This document shows positions 36,310 through 45,102 of a DNA stretch of 64,000 nucleotides, in pieces; position 1 is the first letter of the stretch; every line of letters starts with the position of its first letter. This DNA is from Leptolyngbyaceae cyanobacterium (GTDB lineage Bacteria; Cyanobacteriota; Cyanobacteriia; Cyanobacteriales; Aerosakkonemataceae). The notes below the pieces were generated by a model. The model searched no databases. It was not told the origin of the DNA and saw only the letters and a program-made list of their open reading frames with translations. Location: NCBI GenBank assembly GCA_036703985.1, contig DATNQN010000021.1:1-64000 (forward strand), read 5' to 3'. Position numbers and translations under genes: made by a program.

Positions 36310-37284
36310 ATGGATTTTAGTTCTGCCCTACCAACTTTTTTTATTACCCTGCGAGAAGGCGTAGAAGCAGCTTTAGTCGTAGGAATTGTATTGGCTTTAT
36401 TGAAAAAAGCCAAGCAAAGCCAACTTAACCCTTGGGTTTATGCGGGAATATTAGCTGGGATTGTCGCCAGTGCGCTGGTAGGCGTGTTATTTGGCTGGCT
36501 ATTTCAGTTGGTAGGGTCATTAAATCCCCAGTACACCTCTATAATCGAGCCATTGTTAGAAGCGGCGTTTGGGGTAGCTGCGATCGCCATGCTGAGTTGG
36601 ATGCTGATCTGGATGACCCAACAAGCCAAATCTCTCAAATCACAAATTGAGGGTTCTGTCAATGCTGCGCTCAAACAAGAAACTGTGGCTGGATGGGGGG
36701 TTTTTACCCTAATTTTCATCGCTGTTTTACGAGAAGGCTTTGAGACAGTTTTGTTTATAGTTGCCAAATTTCAACAAGGTTTAATTCCCGCTTTCGGATC
36801 GCTGGGTGGATTAGCAGTAGCCGCTGGGATTGGCGTACTGTTATTTAAATGGGGCGTTAAAATTAACATCCGCCAATTCTTTCAAATTATGGGAGTTTTA
36901 TTACTCCTGATCGTGGCGGGTTTAGTTGTCTCATCTTTAGCAGATTTTGATGAGGCGATGAGAAATTTATCGCAAGTCGATCGCGCTTCTGAATCAATTT
37001 GTTTTTACTACGAAAGATTTTCTAAAAATCCTTCTTGCATTTTAGGGCCAATGGTTTGGAACGCTACCCAAATTTTGCCACAAAACAAGTTTCCCGGCAT
37101 CATACTCCATACCCTTTTCGGTTATCCTGACAAACTTTATCTAGTGCAAACCGTGGGTTATTTAGTGTTTTTGTCTACTATTGGTGGCATATATTTCCGC
37201 AGTTTGAGCGGTCAAACTTCTGCCTCTAGTAAAAATGGTAAGAAAAATTCACCAAATGCCGAAACTTCCATCCGTCCTCAGTAG
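36310..37284 (+). CDS. FTR1 family iron permease
   Basis: A 324-residue membrane permease with about seven spans. The two REGxE iron-binding motifs are REGVEAAL (about residue 15) and REGFETVL (about 140), the hallmark of Ftr1/EfeU. Ftr1 takes iron that a multicopper oxidase has oxidised; a multicopper oxidase gene lies three genes upstream. The C-terminal tail is polar (SKNGKKNSPNAETSIRPQ). Confidence 0.94.
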   Translation: MDFSSALPTFFITLREGVEAALVVGIVLALLKKAKQSQLNPWVYAGILAGIVASALVGVLFGWLFQLVGSLNPQYTSIIEPLLEAAFGVAAIAMLSWMLIWMTQQAKSLKSQIEGSVNAALKQETVAGWGVFTLIFIAVLREGFETVLFIVAKFQQGLIPAFGSLGGLAVAAGIGVLLFKWGVKINIRQFFQIMGVLLLLIVAGLVVSSLADFDEAMRNLSQVDRASESICFYYERFSKNPSCILGPMVWNATQILPQNKFPGIILHTLFGYPDKLYLVQTVGYLVFLSTIGGIYFRSLSGQTSASSKNGKKNSPNAETSIRPQ

Positions 37285-37430
37285 TCAAAAAATTCAGCAT
37301 ACAGAAATCGGGTTTGTATCCCGTATTTCACAAAAACTGGCATTTGCTGTAATTTTTTATTGACAAACAGCTTATTAGAAAAGCCAGTTGTTTTGTAATT
37401 ACAGCGCTTTCCTGGTAAATTTGGCACATA

Positions 37431-37462
37431 AAAACCCGGTTTATTCAAGAAACCGGTTTTTT
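37431..37462. repeat. AAACCCGGTTT hairpin repeat
   Basis: AAAACCCGGTTTATTC and AAGAAACCGGTTTTTT form a hairpin between the convergent FTR1 and CsbD genes and probably act as a bidirectional terminator; member of the family at 23713. Confidence 0.65.
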
Positions 37463-37563
37463 ATCCTGTACTTCAGGTGACAGGAATTTGCTATAAATAT
37501 GAAAAAATCCAGCAAGTTTTTAATTTGCTGGATGAAGGCAGCAGTAATCTTTAATTCCTTAAA

Positions 37564-37752
37564 CTATGCTCTGTCGATAAATTCTTTTGCTCTATCTTTG
37601 AGGTCTTCTTTGGCGTGCATAGCAGCTGCTTGCTCTTGCTTGGCTTGACCTTCTACTTTATCTTTGGGATCGCCAGTAACTTCGCTCATCGCTTCTTGCA
37701 CTTTGCCTTCCACATTTTTGGCAATAGCGTTTAGCCGATCTTCAATACTCAT
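37564..37752 (-). CDS. CsbD family stress-response protein
   Basis: A 62-residue highly charged helical protein beginning MSIEDRLNAIAKNVEGKVQE, with the family segment GDPKDKVEGQAKQ. CsbD proteins are small general-stress proteins of unknown mechanism. The ribosome site GAAAGGAG lies seven bases before the ATG. Length is normal for the family. Confidence 0.92.
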   Translation of the reverse strand: MSIEDRLNAIAKNVEGKVQEAMSEVTGDPKDKVEGQAKQEQAAAMHAKEDLKDRAKEFIDRA

Positions 37753-37890
37753 ATTAAACTCCTTTCCAGATTTATGAATTTCAAATTTAGAAGCGCTTCT
37801 ATATCTAGTATGAGTATTGGATGTGTTTGGTCGGGTCTTTCGATAGTAAGATTGAGTGCTAACCGAAATGTATATTTTGCAGAAGTCTTA

Positions 37891-37940
37891 AGGATGAAGG
37901 ATGAAGTCTGAAGGATGAAGTCTGAAGGATGAAGAATGAA
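37891..37940 (+). repeat. Heptamer tandem repeat (AGGATGA/AGTCTGA)
   Basis: Seven units: AGGATGA, AGGATGA, AGTCTGA, AGGATGA, AGTCTGA, AGGATGA, AGAATGA. Confidence 0.8.
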
Positions 37941-37968
37941 AACTAAATTATAGCAACCGTCAAGGCGG

Positions 37969-38097
37969 TTAACTCACATCTTGCACCATTCTCAACAAGA
38001 CCTAAGAAACCGGGTTTCTTAACGAAAAATATAGGTTTTCCAGTTTAGCTATTGGCAAGAAACTAAGGTGATATGCCAGGTGCAAGATCTGAGTTAA
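37969..38097. mobile_element. 129-bp element with 19-bp terminal inverted repeats
   Basis: TTAACTCACATCTTGCACC (37969-37987) and GGTGCAAGATCTGAGTTAA (38079-38097) are inverted with one mismatch. The interior contains a GAAACCGGGTTTC palindrome. Size and ends fit a MITE; only one copy is in the window. Confidence 0.45.
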
Positions 38098-38321
38098 GGC
38101 ATTCTTAATTGCACCAAACTATTATAAATTTTCTCTTATCACGATAAATAAGCCTTGCCATCCCTGCACTTGGGGATCGTTCCCAATGTCTCGCTTGATG
38201 ACAGAAAGCAAGCTTTTTTAGAAAATTGGTACTAACATATTTGGTTGAAGCTGACAAATACTTTTCGGGGTAGAGAGTAGAAAAATAAGTAAATTAAAGA
38301 GCCGGGAAGATTAAGATAGCG

Positions 38322-41300
38322 ATGAGATTCGATCGGCGATTTTTGCCTTACGTAGTTTCGATTGGCTCGACCGCGATCGCTCTATTGCTGACCCTCTGGC
38401 TAGAACCGATCGTGTCGCCAATTATTAGTCCGCTTTTTTACATCGCCATCATTGTTAGTACCTGGTACGGTGGTTTCCGACCGGGAATGATGACGATCGT
38501 TCTTTCGACGATCGCTATTAGATATTTCTTTATTTTTCCTCCCCATCAATTTCGGATCGAGCCACCGGGAGATGTATTGCGCTTGAGTATTTTCCTATTG
38601 GTGGCGTTAGTAATTAATTTACTCACCAGCCATCTTCTGGAGAGCAAGAAAAAGATCGCCCAACTCAGTCAGCAAGTAGCGCGAGAGAATGCCGAACAAC
38701 TGGCGATGGCGCTGTCTGCGGCTCAAATGGGCATCTGGAACTGGAATACGGTCACCGGAGAAATTAAATGGTCGCCGGAACACGAGCAGCTATTCGGCTT
38801 AGTTCCGGGAACCTTTGATGGCAGATATGAAACATTTGAAGCCTGCGTGCATCCGGACGATCGGGAGGAAGTAACACAAACCATACAACGGGCGCTGCAA
38901 GATCGCCGCCACTACGAGCAAGAATTTCGGGTTGTTTGGGCGGATGGCAGCATTCACTGGCTGGAAGGAAGGGGACGAGCTTTTTATGATTCGGCAGGGC
39001 GACCCGTGCGAATGACCGGCACGATCGTAAATATTGATGATGAGAAGCAGGCAGAAATTCTGCTGCATCAGCAATACCAGCAACAACGAATCGTCATGGA
39101 AATTAGCCAGCACATCCGAAGATCGCTCAATTTAGCTGAAATTCTCCAAACCACGGTAGAAGAAGTCCGCCAGTTTCTTCAGGTCGATCGCGTCATCATC
39201 TTCCAATTTGGGCGTGATTGGAGCGGAACGGTAATCGTAGAATCAGTCGGAGCGGAATGGAGAGCCATTTTATCTACGCAAATCAATGACCCTTGCTTTA
39301 ACGATCGATATGTCGAACCCTATAAGCAAGGTTTAGTAACCGCCATATCAGATATCTACACAGAGGAAATCGATGCTTGTCACTTGGAACTGCTAGCGAA
39401 TTTCCAAGTAAGGGCAAATTTGGTCGTTCCGATCGTTCAAGGCGGGGAACTGTGGGGATTACTGATCGCTCATCACTGTGCGGAACCTCGTTCGTGGCAA
39501 CCTTCAGAAATTGCTCTGATGCGACAGCTAGCAACGCAAGCGGGTATTGCGATTCAGCAGGGCACGCTGGTAGAACGATTACAAATAGAATTAGGGCAAC
39601 GTCGGGAAACGGAAGCTGCTCTGCGAGAAAACGAACGGAAATTTCGCCAACTGGCAGAAAATATTCAAGAAGTTTTCTATCTATATACCGCAGATTACGG
39701 CGAACTTCTCTACATCAATGGGACATACGAAGTGATCTGGCAGCGTTCTGCCAAAACTCTTTATCAAAATCCGCTTTCATTTATCGACGCCATTCACCCG
39801 GACGATCGCGATCGCGTTTCCGATGCTTTCGATCTCCTACTGAACGGACGGGCAGATTTTCAGGAAGAATACCGCATCATCCGTCCCGACGGTTCGATTC
39901 GTTGGATTTACGATCGTTCCTCTTTCGTCTACGACGAAGCGGGTGAACCGTATCGCGTTGCTGGACTGGCGACGGATATTACCGATCGCAAACAAACGGA
40001 GATCTCGCTGCAACAAATGAATGCCCAACTGGAACAAAGGGTAGCGCAACGAACGGCAGAACTAACGCAGGTCAACGCTCTCCTGCAACAAGAACTAATT
40101 CAAAAAGAACAGCTACAACAACAGCTAATTCAAAGAGAAAAACTATTAGATAGTTTCTTTAATGCCGCATCTGCTGCCCATATCGGGCTATCGATTCACG
40201 ATCGAAACTTGCACTATCTCAAGAGCAACCGAGCATTAGCCGATATTAACGGCTGCTCTATCCAAACACTTTTAGAATCAACCCAACCAGAACTGTTATC
40301 GCAGCTGGGTAAAAAATTGATGCCACTGCTTAACAGCGTGATGGAGACGGGACAACCGATCAGCACGGAAGAATTATCTGCTTCTAATGCAAATCAGCCT
40401 GAATTGTCGCGTTACTGGTTGGTTTCTTGCTTTCCGATTTTTGCACAAGCCCAACAGCCGATCGCCGTGGGAACGATTTTACTCGAAATTACCGATCGCA
40501 AACATAGCGAACAAGCCCTTCAACAAGCTAATGCCCGCTTACTAGAGCAGACAAATAAGTTGGAACTAATCAATCAAGAATTGCAAACTACTCTAGAAAC
40601 ACTGCAAATTTCCGAGGAAGAACTGAGGAACAGCCACGAACAATTAGAAACGATTGCATTAGCGGCGCAATTGGAACAACAGCGATATCAAGACCTGTTT
40701 AACTTTGCCCCAGATGGTTATCTAGTCACGGATTCAAACGGCGTGATTCAAGAAGCCAATCAAGCCGCAGGTATGCTATTAGGGGTCAATCCCCCTGCAT
40801 TAGTTCGCAAGGCATTATCTATCTACATTGCCAAGCAGGATCGTTCTCTATTTCGGACGCATTTAAACCAATGTTTGAGTCAGTTAACCTACGAGTTAAC
40901 CATTCAACCGCACGGCGGCAATTCATTCCCCGCTACGGTCACCCTTTCGACGATCCGCGATGGAGAGGATCGACCGATCGGGATTCGGTGGCTGATTAAA
41001 GATATGACCGAGCGCAAACAGGCACAAGCAAAGCTGCAAGAAGCGGAGAGACGCTGGCGATTTTTGCTGGAAAACGTGCAATTAGCAGTAGTCGGACTCG
41101 ATCTCAACGGTACTCTCAATTACGTTAATCCTTTCTGCTTGCAAATTACCGGTTACGCCGAATCGGAAGTATTGGGTCTGAACTGGTTTGAAACTTTTAT
41201 ATCCCCTGCCGATCGCCCACAAATTCAAAAGATATTTTCCGAAATATTAACATCGAACGCTCATACTTACTATCAGAATTTTATCGTTACCAAATCGGGA

Positions 41301-42107
41301 GAACAAAGGTTTATTGCTTGGAACAATACGCTATTGAGAGATTTAGCCGGAAATGCGATCGGCACGATCGGTATTGGCGAAGACATTACCGAACGACGCA
41401 AAATCGAGCAGATGAAAAATGAGTTTCTTGGCATTGTCAGCCACGAACTCCGCACCCCGCTGACTGCCATTCGAGCATCTTTGGGATTGCTGCAATCGGG
41501 AATGTACGACAACAAGCCAGAGAAGGTCAAACGCTTGATCGAGATCGCCGCCATCGATAGCGAACGCTTAGTGCGCTTAGTCAACGATATTCTCGATTTA
41601 GAACGCTTAGAGTCGGGTCGAGCGATCTTAGAGAAAACTACTTGCAAAGCCGCTGATTTGATGCAGCAAGCTGTAAATGCAGTGCAAGGGATCGCTTTGC
41701 CGCAAAATATCACTTTATCGATCCATCCTACCGATGTGGAAGTTTGGGCGGCGTCGGATGCGATCGTGCAAGTACTCACCAATCTGCTGACTAATGGGAT
41801 TAAATTTTCCCCTCCCGATACTACTATTACTTTGCAAGCTCGACGACAAAACGGTCTGGTATTGTTCCAAGTTAGCGATCGGGGTAGGGGTATTCCCGCC
41901 GATAAATTAGAAGCGATTTTCGGCAGATTTCAACAAGTGGATGCCTCGGATTCTCGCGATAAAGGAGGAACTGGCTTGGGACTGGCCATTTGTCGCAGTA
42001 TTATCGATCGACATGGCGGACGCATCTGGGCTGAAAGTACTCTGGGTATCGGCAGTACGTTTAATTTCACGTTGCCACTGCCATCAAAGCAAAATAATGA
42101 GCTTTAA
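38322..42107 (+). CDS. Multi-PAS/GAF sensor histidine kinase
   Basis: A 1261-residue membrane sensor kinase. The N-terminus has three or four membrane segments like the KdpD/DUF4118 domain (about 1-110). Then a PAS/PAC domain (130-250), a GAF domain (265-410) without an obvious bilin-binding Cys, and further PAS/PAC domains (about 425-555, 610-740, 785-895 and 910-1030) separated by coiled coils. HisKA has IVSHELRTPLTAIRASLG (about 1040) and HATPase_c has DRGRGIPADK and GGTGLGLAI. There is no fused receiver; a lone receiver gene follows 140 bases on and is the likely partner. Confidence 0.93.
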   Translation: MRFDRRFLPYVVSIGSTAIALLLTLWLEPIVSPIISPLFYIAIIVSTWYGGFRPGMMTIVLSTIAIRYFFIFPPHQFRIEPPGDVLRLSIFLLVALVINLLTSHLLESKKKIAQLSQQVARENAEQLAMALSAAQMGIWNWNTVTGEIKWSPEHEQLFGLVPGTFDGRYETFEACVHPDDREEVTQTIQRALQDRRHYEQEFRVVWADGSIHWLEGRGRAFYDSAGRPVRMTGTIVNIDDEKQAEILLHQQYQQQRIVMEISQHIRRSLNLAEILQTTVEEVRQFLQVDRVIIFQFGRDWSGTVIVESVGAEWRAILSTQINDPCFNDRYVEPYKQGLVTAISDIYTEEIDACHLELLANFQVRANLVVPIVQGGELWGLLIAHHCAEPRSWQPSEIALMRQLATQAGIAIQQGTLVERLQIELGQRRETEAALRENERKFRQLAENIQEVFYLYTADYGELLYINGTYEVIWQRSAKTLYQNPLSFIDAIHPDDRDRVSDAFDLLLNGRADFQEEYRIIRPDGSIRWIYDRSSFVYDEAGEPYRVAGLATDITDRKQTEISLQQMNAQLEQRVAQRTAELTQVNALLQQELIQKEQLQQQLIQREKLLDSFFNAASAAHIGLSIHDRNLHYLKSNRALADINGCSIQTLLESTQPELLSQLGKKLMPLLNSVMETGQPISTEELSASNANQPELSRYWLVSCFPIFAQAQQPIAVGTILLEITDRKHSEQALQQANARLLEQTNKLELINQELQTTLETLQISEEELRNSHEQLETIALAAQLEQQRYQDLFNFAPDGYLVTDSNGVIQEANQAAGMLLGVNPPALVRKALSIYIAKQDRSLFRTHLNQCLSQLTYELTIQPHGGNSFPATVTLSTIRDGEDRPIGIRWLIKDMTERKQAQAKLQEAERRWRFLLENVQLAVVGLDLNGTLNYVNPFCLQITGYAESEVLGLNWFETFISPADRPQIQKIFSEILTSNAHTYYQNFIVTKSGEQRFIAWNNTLLRDLAGNAIGTIGIGEDITERRKIEQMKNEFLGIVSHELRTPLTAIRASLGLLQSGMYDNKPEKVKRLIEIAAIDSERLVRLVNDILDLERLESGRAILEKTTCKAADLMQQAVNAVQGIALPQNITLSIHPTDVEVWAASDAIVQVLTNLLTNGIKFSPPDTTITLQARRQNGLVLFQVSDRGRGIPADKLEAIFGRFQQVDASDSRDKGGTGLGLAICRSIIDRHGGRIWAESTLGIGSTFNFTLPLPSKQNNEL

Positions 42108-42247
42108 CTTTATATTTTGACTGAATATAATGAACTCAAAAAGCAGCTAACAATTGAACAGATCGGCGGGTGCGTATAAAAATATTTCTCAACAATTTTT
42201 CTTCTTATCCCCTTTCCCTCCTTCCCCCTTCTCCCTGCCCCTAAATT

Positions 42248-42631
42248 ATGATTACTAAACAAGTATTAATAGTGGATGACGAAGAACGTCTGCGCGAACT
42301 AGTGCAAGCTTGCTTGGAAGATTTGGCAGGATGGGCAACGCTGAGCGCTAAATCGGGGCAAGAAGCTCTGAAACTCGTTCGCGAAGAAGCAGCAGCAATT
42401 GATGCCATCCTGTTAGATATATCAATGCCTGATATGGATGGGTTTACAGTTTATGAAGAACTTCAGGCAAATCAAGCCAGCCGAGCGATTCCAGTAGTAG
42501 TGCTAACGGCCAAAGTTTTGCCAAGCGATCGCGCTCGTTTTGCTCAAATGGGAATTGCCGGAGTGATTACCAAACCTTTCGATCCGATTACGATCGGCGA
42601 TGAAGTCGCCAAAATCCTGGGTTGGTCGTAA
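42248..42631 (+). CDS. Response regulator, single receiver domain
   Basis: A 127-residue CheY-like protein: acidic pocket VDDEE, phosphoacceptor Asp in AILLDISMPDMDGF (about 57), Thr in VVLTAK (about 87) and Lys in ITKPFDP. It lacks an output domain, so it acts by protein contact or phosphotransfer. It follows the 1261-residue kinase, its probable phosphodonor, and is a close paralogue of the receiver at 44443. Confidence 0.93.
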   Translation: MITKQVLIVDDEERLRELVQACLEDLAGWATLSAKSGQEALKLVREEAAAIDAILLDISMPDMDGFTVYEELQANQASRAIPVVVLTAKVLPSDRARFAQMGIAGVITKPFDPITIGDEVAKILGWS

Positions 42632-42740
42632 ATTATCGCATTTCACTCAAGCACTGTTCCGTTGACTATTTTGCGGATCTCCCGTTTTTGTGATGATGAG
42701 CGCTTTTCAGGTGAATGCGGTACACTCCGAACCAGGTTTC

Positions 42741-42844
42741 TATAGCGATCGTATTTAAGTAATCAACCCCGCCTTAGCCCTGCTCTTACCAAGGGGAGGG
42801 TTGGGCGGGGTTTAGTCGTCCGCAATTCATTTAGGATCGCTATA
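42741..42844 (+). mobile_element. 104-bp MITE-like palindromic element, copy C
   Basis: Direct copy of the element at 21887: starts TATAGCGATCGTATTTAAG, ends TTTAGGATCGCTATA, and is exactly the same length. One end carries a C-to-G change relative to copy B. Confidence 0.85.
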
Positions 42845-43137
42845 TACTTCACGCAAATAGAATCTGCTGTAAAGTTAAGTGTTCTAAGTAAATTTTTCAT
42901 CCTCGATACTTTATTATTCATGCTTTCCAAAGCTATTTTTATTTGCGAGTTTCTTCAGAAAAATATTAAGTTTTTGTTATAATCCTCTATCTTCATCAGT
43001 TTTTTATTTTTTTGATTTATCTTTTGGTTCATGGGTATCAGCCTAAACCGGGTCAATCGATTTTAGATTTTCGATATTAGAGCTAGCCCATCCCTTATCC
43101 CAAATCCGGGTAAAAAAAGCCCCTTTTTATGTTGAGT

Positions 43138-43168
43138 CGTCAAAACCTTCTAAAAGAAGGTTTTGACG
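43138..43168. repeat. Perfect 13-bp inverted repeat
   Basis: CGTCAAAACCTTC and GAAGGTTTTGACG around TAAAA, between the response-regulator and DUF1816 genes. No T-run follows, so it is not a clear terminator. Confidence 0.65.
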
Positions 43169-43295
43169 AAATTCATTCCCTAGATCGTAAAAGAGGTAAA
43201 TAACCTGGATTTGGTATAAATTCCTACTCTCCTACCCCCTGAAACTAGCTTATATTTTCATTCAATTCAATTCAATTACTTCTCGTGCGAGCATT

Positions 43296-43568
43296 ATGAT
43301 GACAAAAAAACTCGTTTTGAATTTGCCATCATTTGGCAAAGGGAATTGGTGGGTAGAAATTACCACAAATGAGCCTTTTTGTAAGTATTACTTCGGCCCT
43401 TTTGAACATCCGCAAGAAGCGGAAAATTTACGACCGGGTTACGTGGAAGATTTAGAAAAAGAGGGGGCAAAAGAAATCAAAGCAGTTATCAAACGCTGTC
43501 AGCCAGCCAAGCTCACCATATTTGAAGAAAAAAATCGCGTTGAAAGTGATGGCCAGAGAACCTATTGA
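43296..43568 (+). CDS. DUF1816 domain protein
   Basis: A 90-residue protein with the DUF1816 pattern NWWVEITTNEPFCKYYFGPF, then EHPQEAENLRPGYVEDLEKE and AKEIKAVIKRCQP. DUF1816 proteins are small cyanobacterial proteins, some near or fused to CpcD-like linkers; function is unknown. The next gene starts inside its 3' end. Confidence 0.85.
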   Translation: MMTKKLVLNLPSFGKGNWWVEITTNEPFCKYYFGPFEHPQEAENLRPGYVEDLEKEGAKEIKAVIKRCQPAKLTIFEEKNRVESDGQRTY

Positions 43569-43776
43569 GCAACCTTATCAGAGTACTTGGAAATCAGAGA
43601 ATTCAGTTGACTTAATCTTTAATGCCAATCTCCAAAAATTCGCTCAGAGCATCAGTTATCTCTGCAATTTAGAAACAGCCGGAAAAATTTCACCAATTGA
43701 AGCTTTTCAAAAAATGGAAAATCTTTGGCAGCAACTAGAACAAAGCGCTAAAGAAATTGGGATCGCTCCCTGGTAA
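43549..43776 (+). CDS. Small DUF7219-like cyanobacterial protein
   Basis: A 75-residue soluble protein that overlaps the DUF1816 gene by 20 bases. FNANLQKFAQSISYLCNLET followed by AGKISPIEAFQKM and LWQQLEQSAKEIG recalls a small cyanobacterial family I know as DUF7219 (assignment from memory). ATG at 43549 gives the family-like length; an earlier in-frame start at 43522 would add nine residues. Function unknown; the overlap implies co-translation with DUF1816. Confidence 0.65.
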   Translation: MAREPIEQPYQSTWKSENSVDLIFNANLQKFAQSISYLCNLETAGKISPIEAFQKMENLWQQLEQSAKEIGIAPW

Positions 43777-43923
43777 GCAAACCAAAGTTTAATTTTTGTT
43801 AAAACCTTTTCATCTTTATCAGTTTTGTATTTTTGGCAGCTAAGATTTTGATGTTCGGGTAGAAGTTATTTACTTCACAAATTCATCAATCAGTCCGATT
43901 ATAAAGTTAAGGTAAAAAAAGAC

Positions 43924-44442
43924 ATGAACTCGATTTACTGGAATTGGCTCCAAAAATTAGATTGTTTTAATGAATCGATGCTCAATTCATTGGCAAGCTT
44001 TATGCAAGCTTGCCAGCAATCAACCCTGTGGATCGGCAATACAAGCGAAGTAGCCCCAACGGAAATTACCATTCGCGAAACCGCTAAAAGAGTCTCGCTC
44101 GAAGTTTTGATGGCTGATATTGATATTAACAATATAGAAATTCAAGTCAGTCAGGAAACTCTTTTACTTCAAGGTAGATTGAGTGAAGAAACAGGAGTAG
44201 ATGGTTATTTCCATCCCGGTCAGTTTAAAACTTTGATTCCGCTTCCCCATCCCGTCGATCCTCAAACCGCTTCGGCTGAATTAAAGGAAAATGTTTTGCT
44301 AATTCGGCTATTCAAAAAAAAAGCCATTCAACCATCAAGAATTCCCGTTTATCTAAATAATTCAAATTTTGTGTTTTCTCAAATATGCGAACGAGAGTTA
44401 GAATTGGAATCCCAACCGTTACATTACTTAACATCTAATTAA
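43924..44442 (+). CDS. Hsp20/alpha-crystallin family protein
   Basis: A 172-residue small heat-shock-type protein. The alpha-crystallin domain covers about residues 60-150: RVSLEVLMADIDINNIEIQV, then TLLLQGRLSEE and the closing AELKENVLLIRLFKK, equivalent to the A-x-x-x-n-GvL-x-I/V motif in degenerate form. The first 50 residues are unrelated to usual Hsp20 N-termini and the tail lacks a clear I-x-I motif, so chaperone assembly may differ. It abuts the following receiver gene. Confidence 0.8.
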   Translation: MNSIYWNWLQKLDCFNESMLNSLASFMQACQQSTLWIGNTSEVAPTEITIRETAKRVSLEVLMADIDINNIEIQVSQETLLLQGRLSEETGVDGYFHPGQFKTLIPLPHPVDPQTASAELKENVLLIRLFKKKAIQPSRIPVYLNNSNFVFSQICERELELESQPLHYLTSN

Positions 44443-44859
44443 ATGAACAGTGCATCCGTGGTATCTATGACCACAAAAACTATATTAGTAATTGAAGATG
44501 AACGTAACGTGCGAGATATTGTCCAATTCTGTCTGGAAGATTTAGCTGGCTGGAATGTCTTAGCTGTGAGTTCTGCGTTAGAAGGATTGCAAAGAGCAGC
44601 ACTCGCTCGTCCCGATGCGATATTACTCGATATCTCAATGCCCGAAATGGATGGTTTTATGTTTCTAGAAGTATTGAGAAACAACTCACAAACTCAAGCT
44701 ATTCCCGTGGTATTAGTGAGTGCGAAAGCTCGGTGGCTAGACCCTCAAATTCTGCAAAAATATCAAGTAGCGGGTGCGATCGCTAAACCATTCGATGTCA
44801 TTGGATTTCCTAGCCAACTGGCTAAACTTTTGGGGTGGAATTTCATCCCTCTATCTTAA
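44443..44859 (+). CDS. Response regulator, single receiver domain
   Basis: A 138-residue receiver with EDERN acidic pocket, phosphoacceptor in AILLDISMPEMDGF, Ser in VVLVSAK and Lys in IAKPFDV. It is closely similar to the receiver at 42248 (shared CLEDLAGW and ILLDISMP.MDGF segments and K.LGW ends). Its ATG is the base after the Hsp20 stop; a second ATG at 44467 begins MTTKTILVIEDE. Co-transcription with Hsp20 and the DUF genes is likely. Confidence 0.9.
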   Translation: MNSASVVSMTTKTILVIEDERNVRDIVQFCLEDLAGWNVLAVSSALEGLQRAALARPDAILLDISMPEMDGFMFLEVLRNNSQTQAIPVVLVSAKARWLDPQILQKYQVAGAIAKPFDVIGFPSQLAKLLGWNFIPLS

Positions 44860-45102
44860 GGGCGATCGCTGGCGTGCTGGCACGTTTGCTGACTCGGGAG
44901 AAAGCAGTCGGCTCCAAATCTGCGTGAAAAAATCGCCATCGGACTCGGCAGTTGAATTCACAACGGCACAACCGTAAGCGTTCGCGTCAGCGCTTAGCCT
45001 TCCCAAAGGGTAGTCCGCTATCTTTCGGGAACACCGATGGCAAGTGCGGGCTCCATTGTCAAGGCAGTATTAAACACGGATTTAATATGACCCACTCTAC
45101 AC

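Larger units (their letters stand above)
37753..38321. other. Repeat-rich intergenic region before the large sensor kinase
   Basis: About 570 bases containing a heptamer array (37891-37940), an element with 19-bp terminal inverted repeats (37969-38097), and half of the AAACCCGG hairpin family (38004-38020). No gene is seen. Confidence 0.6.
42632..43295. other. Intergenic region with MITE copy C and a hairpin
   Basis: About 660 bases with no gene; contains the 104-bp element at 42741 and a perfect inverted repeat at 43138-43168. Confidence 0.6.

Noticed and set aside
39377-39946. 189-codon plus-strand frame inside the sensor kinase gene
   Set aside because: Arg/Ser-rich out-of-frame translation of a kinase that is continuous in another frame.
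44930-45040. GC-rich stretch with CGTTCGCGTCAGCGC and CCCAAAGGG
   Set aside because: It resembles common cyanobacterial interspersed repeats, but no second copy is in the window to define its borders.
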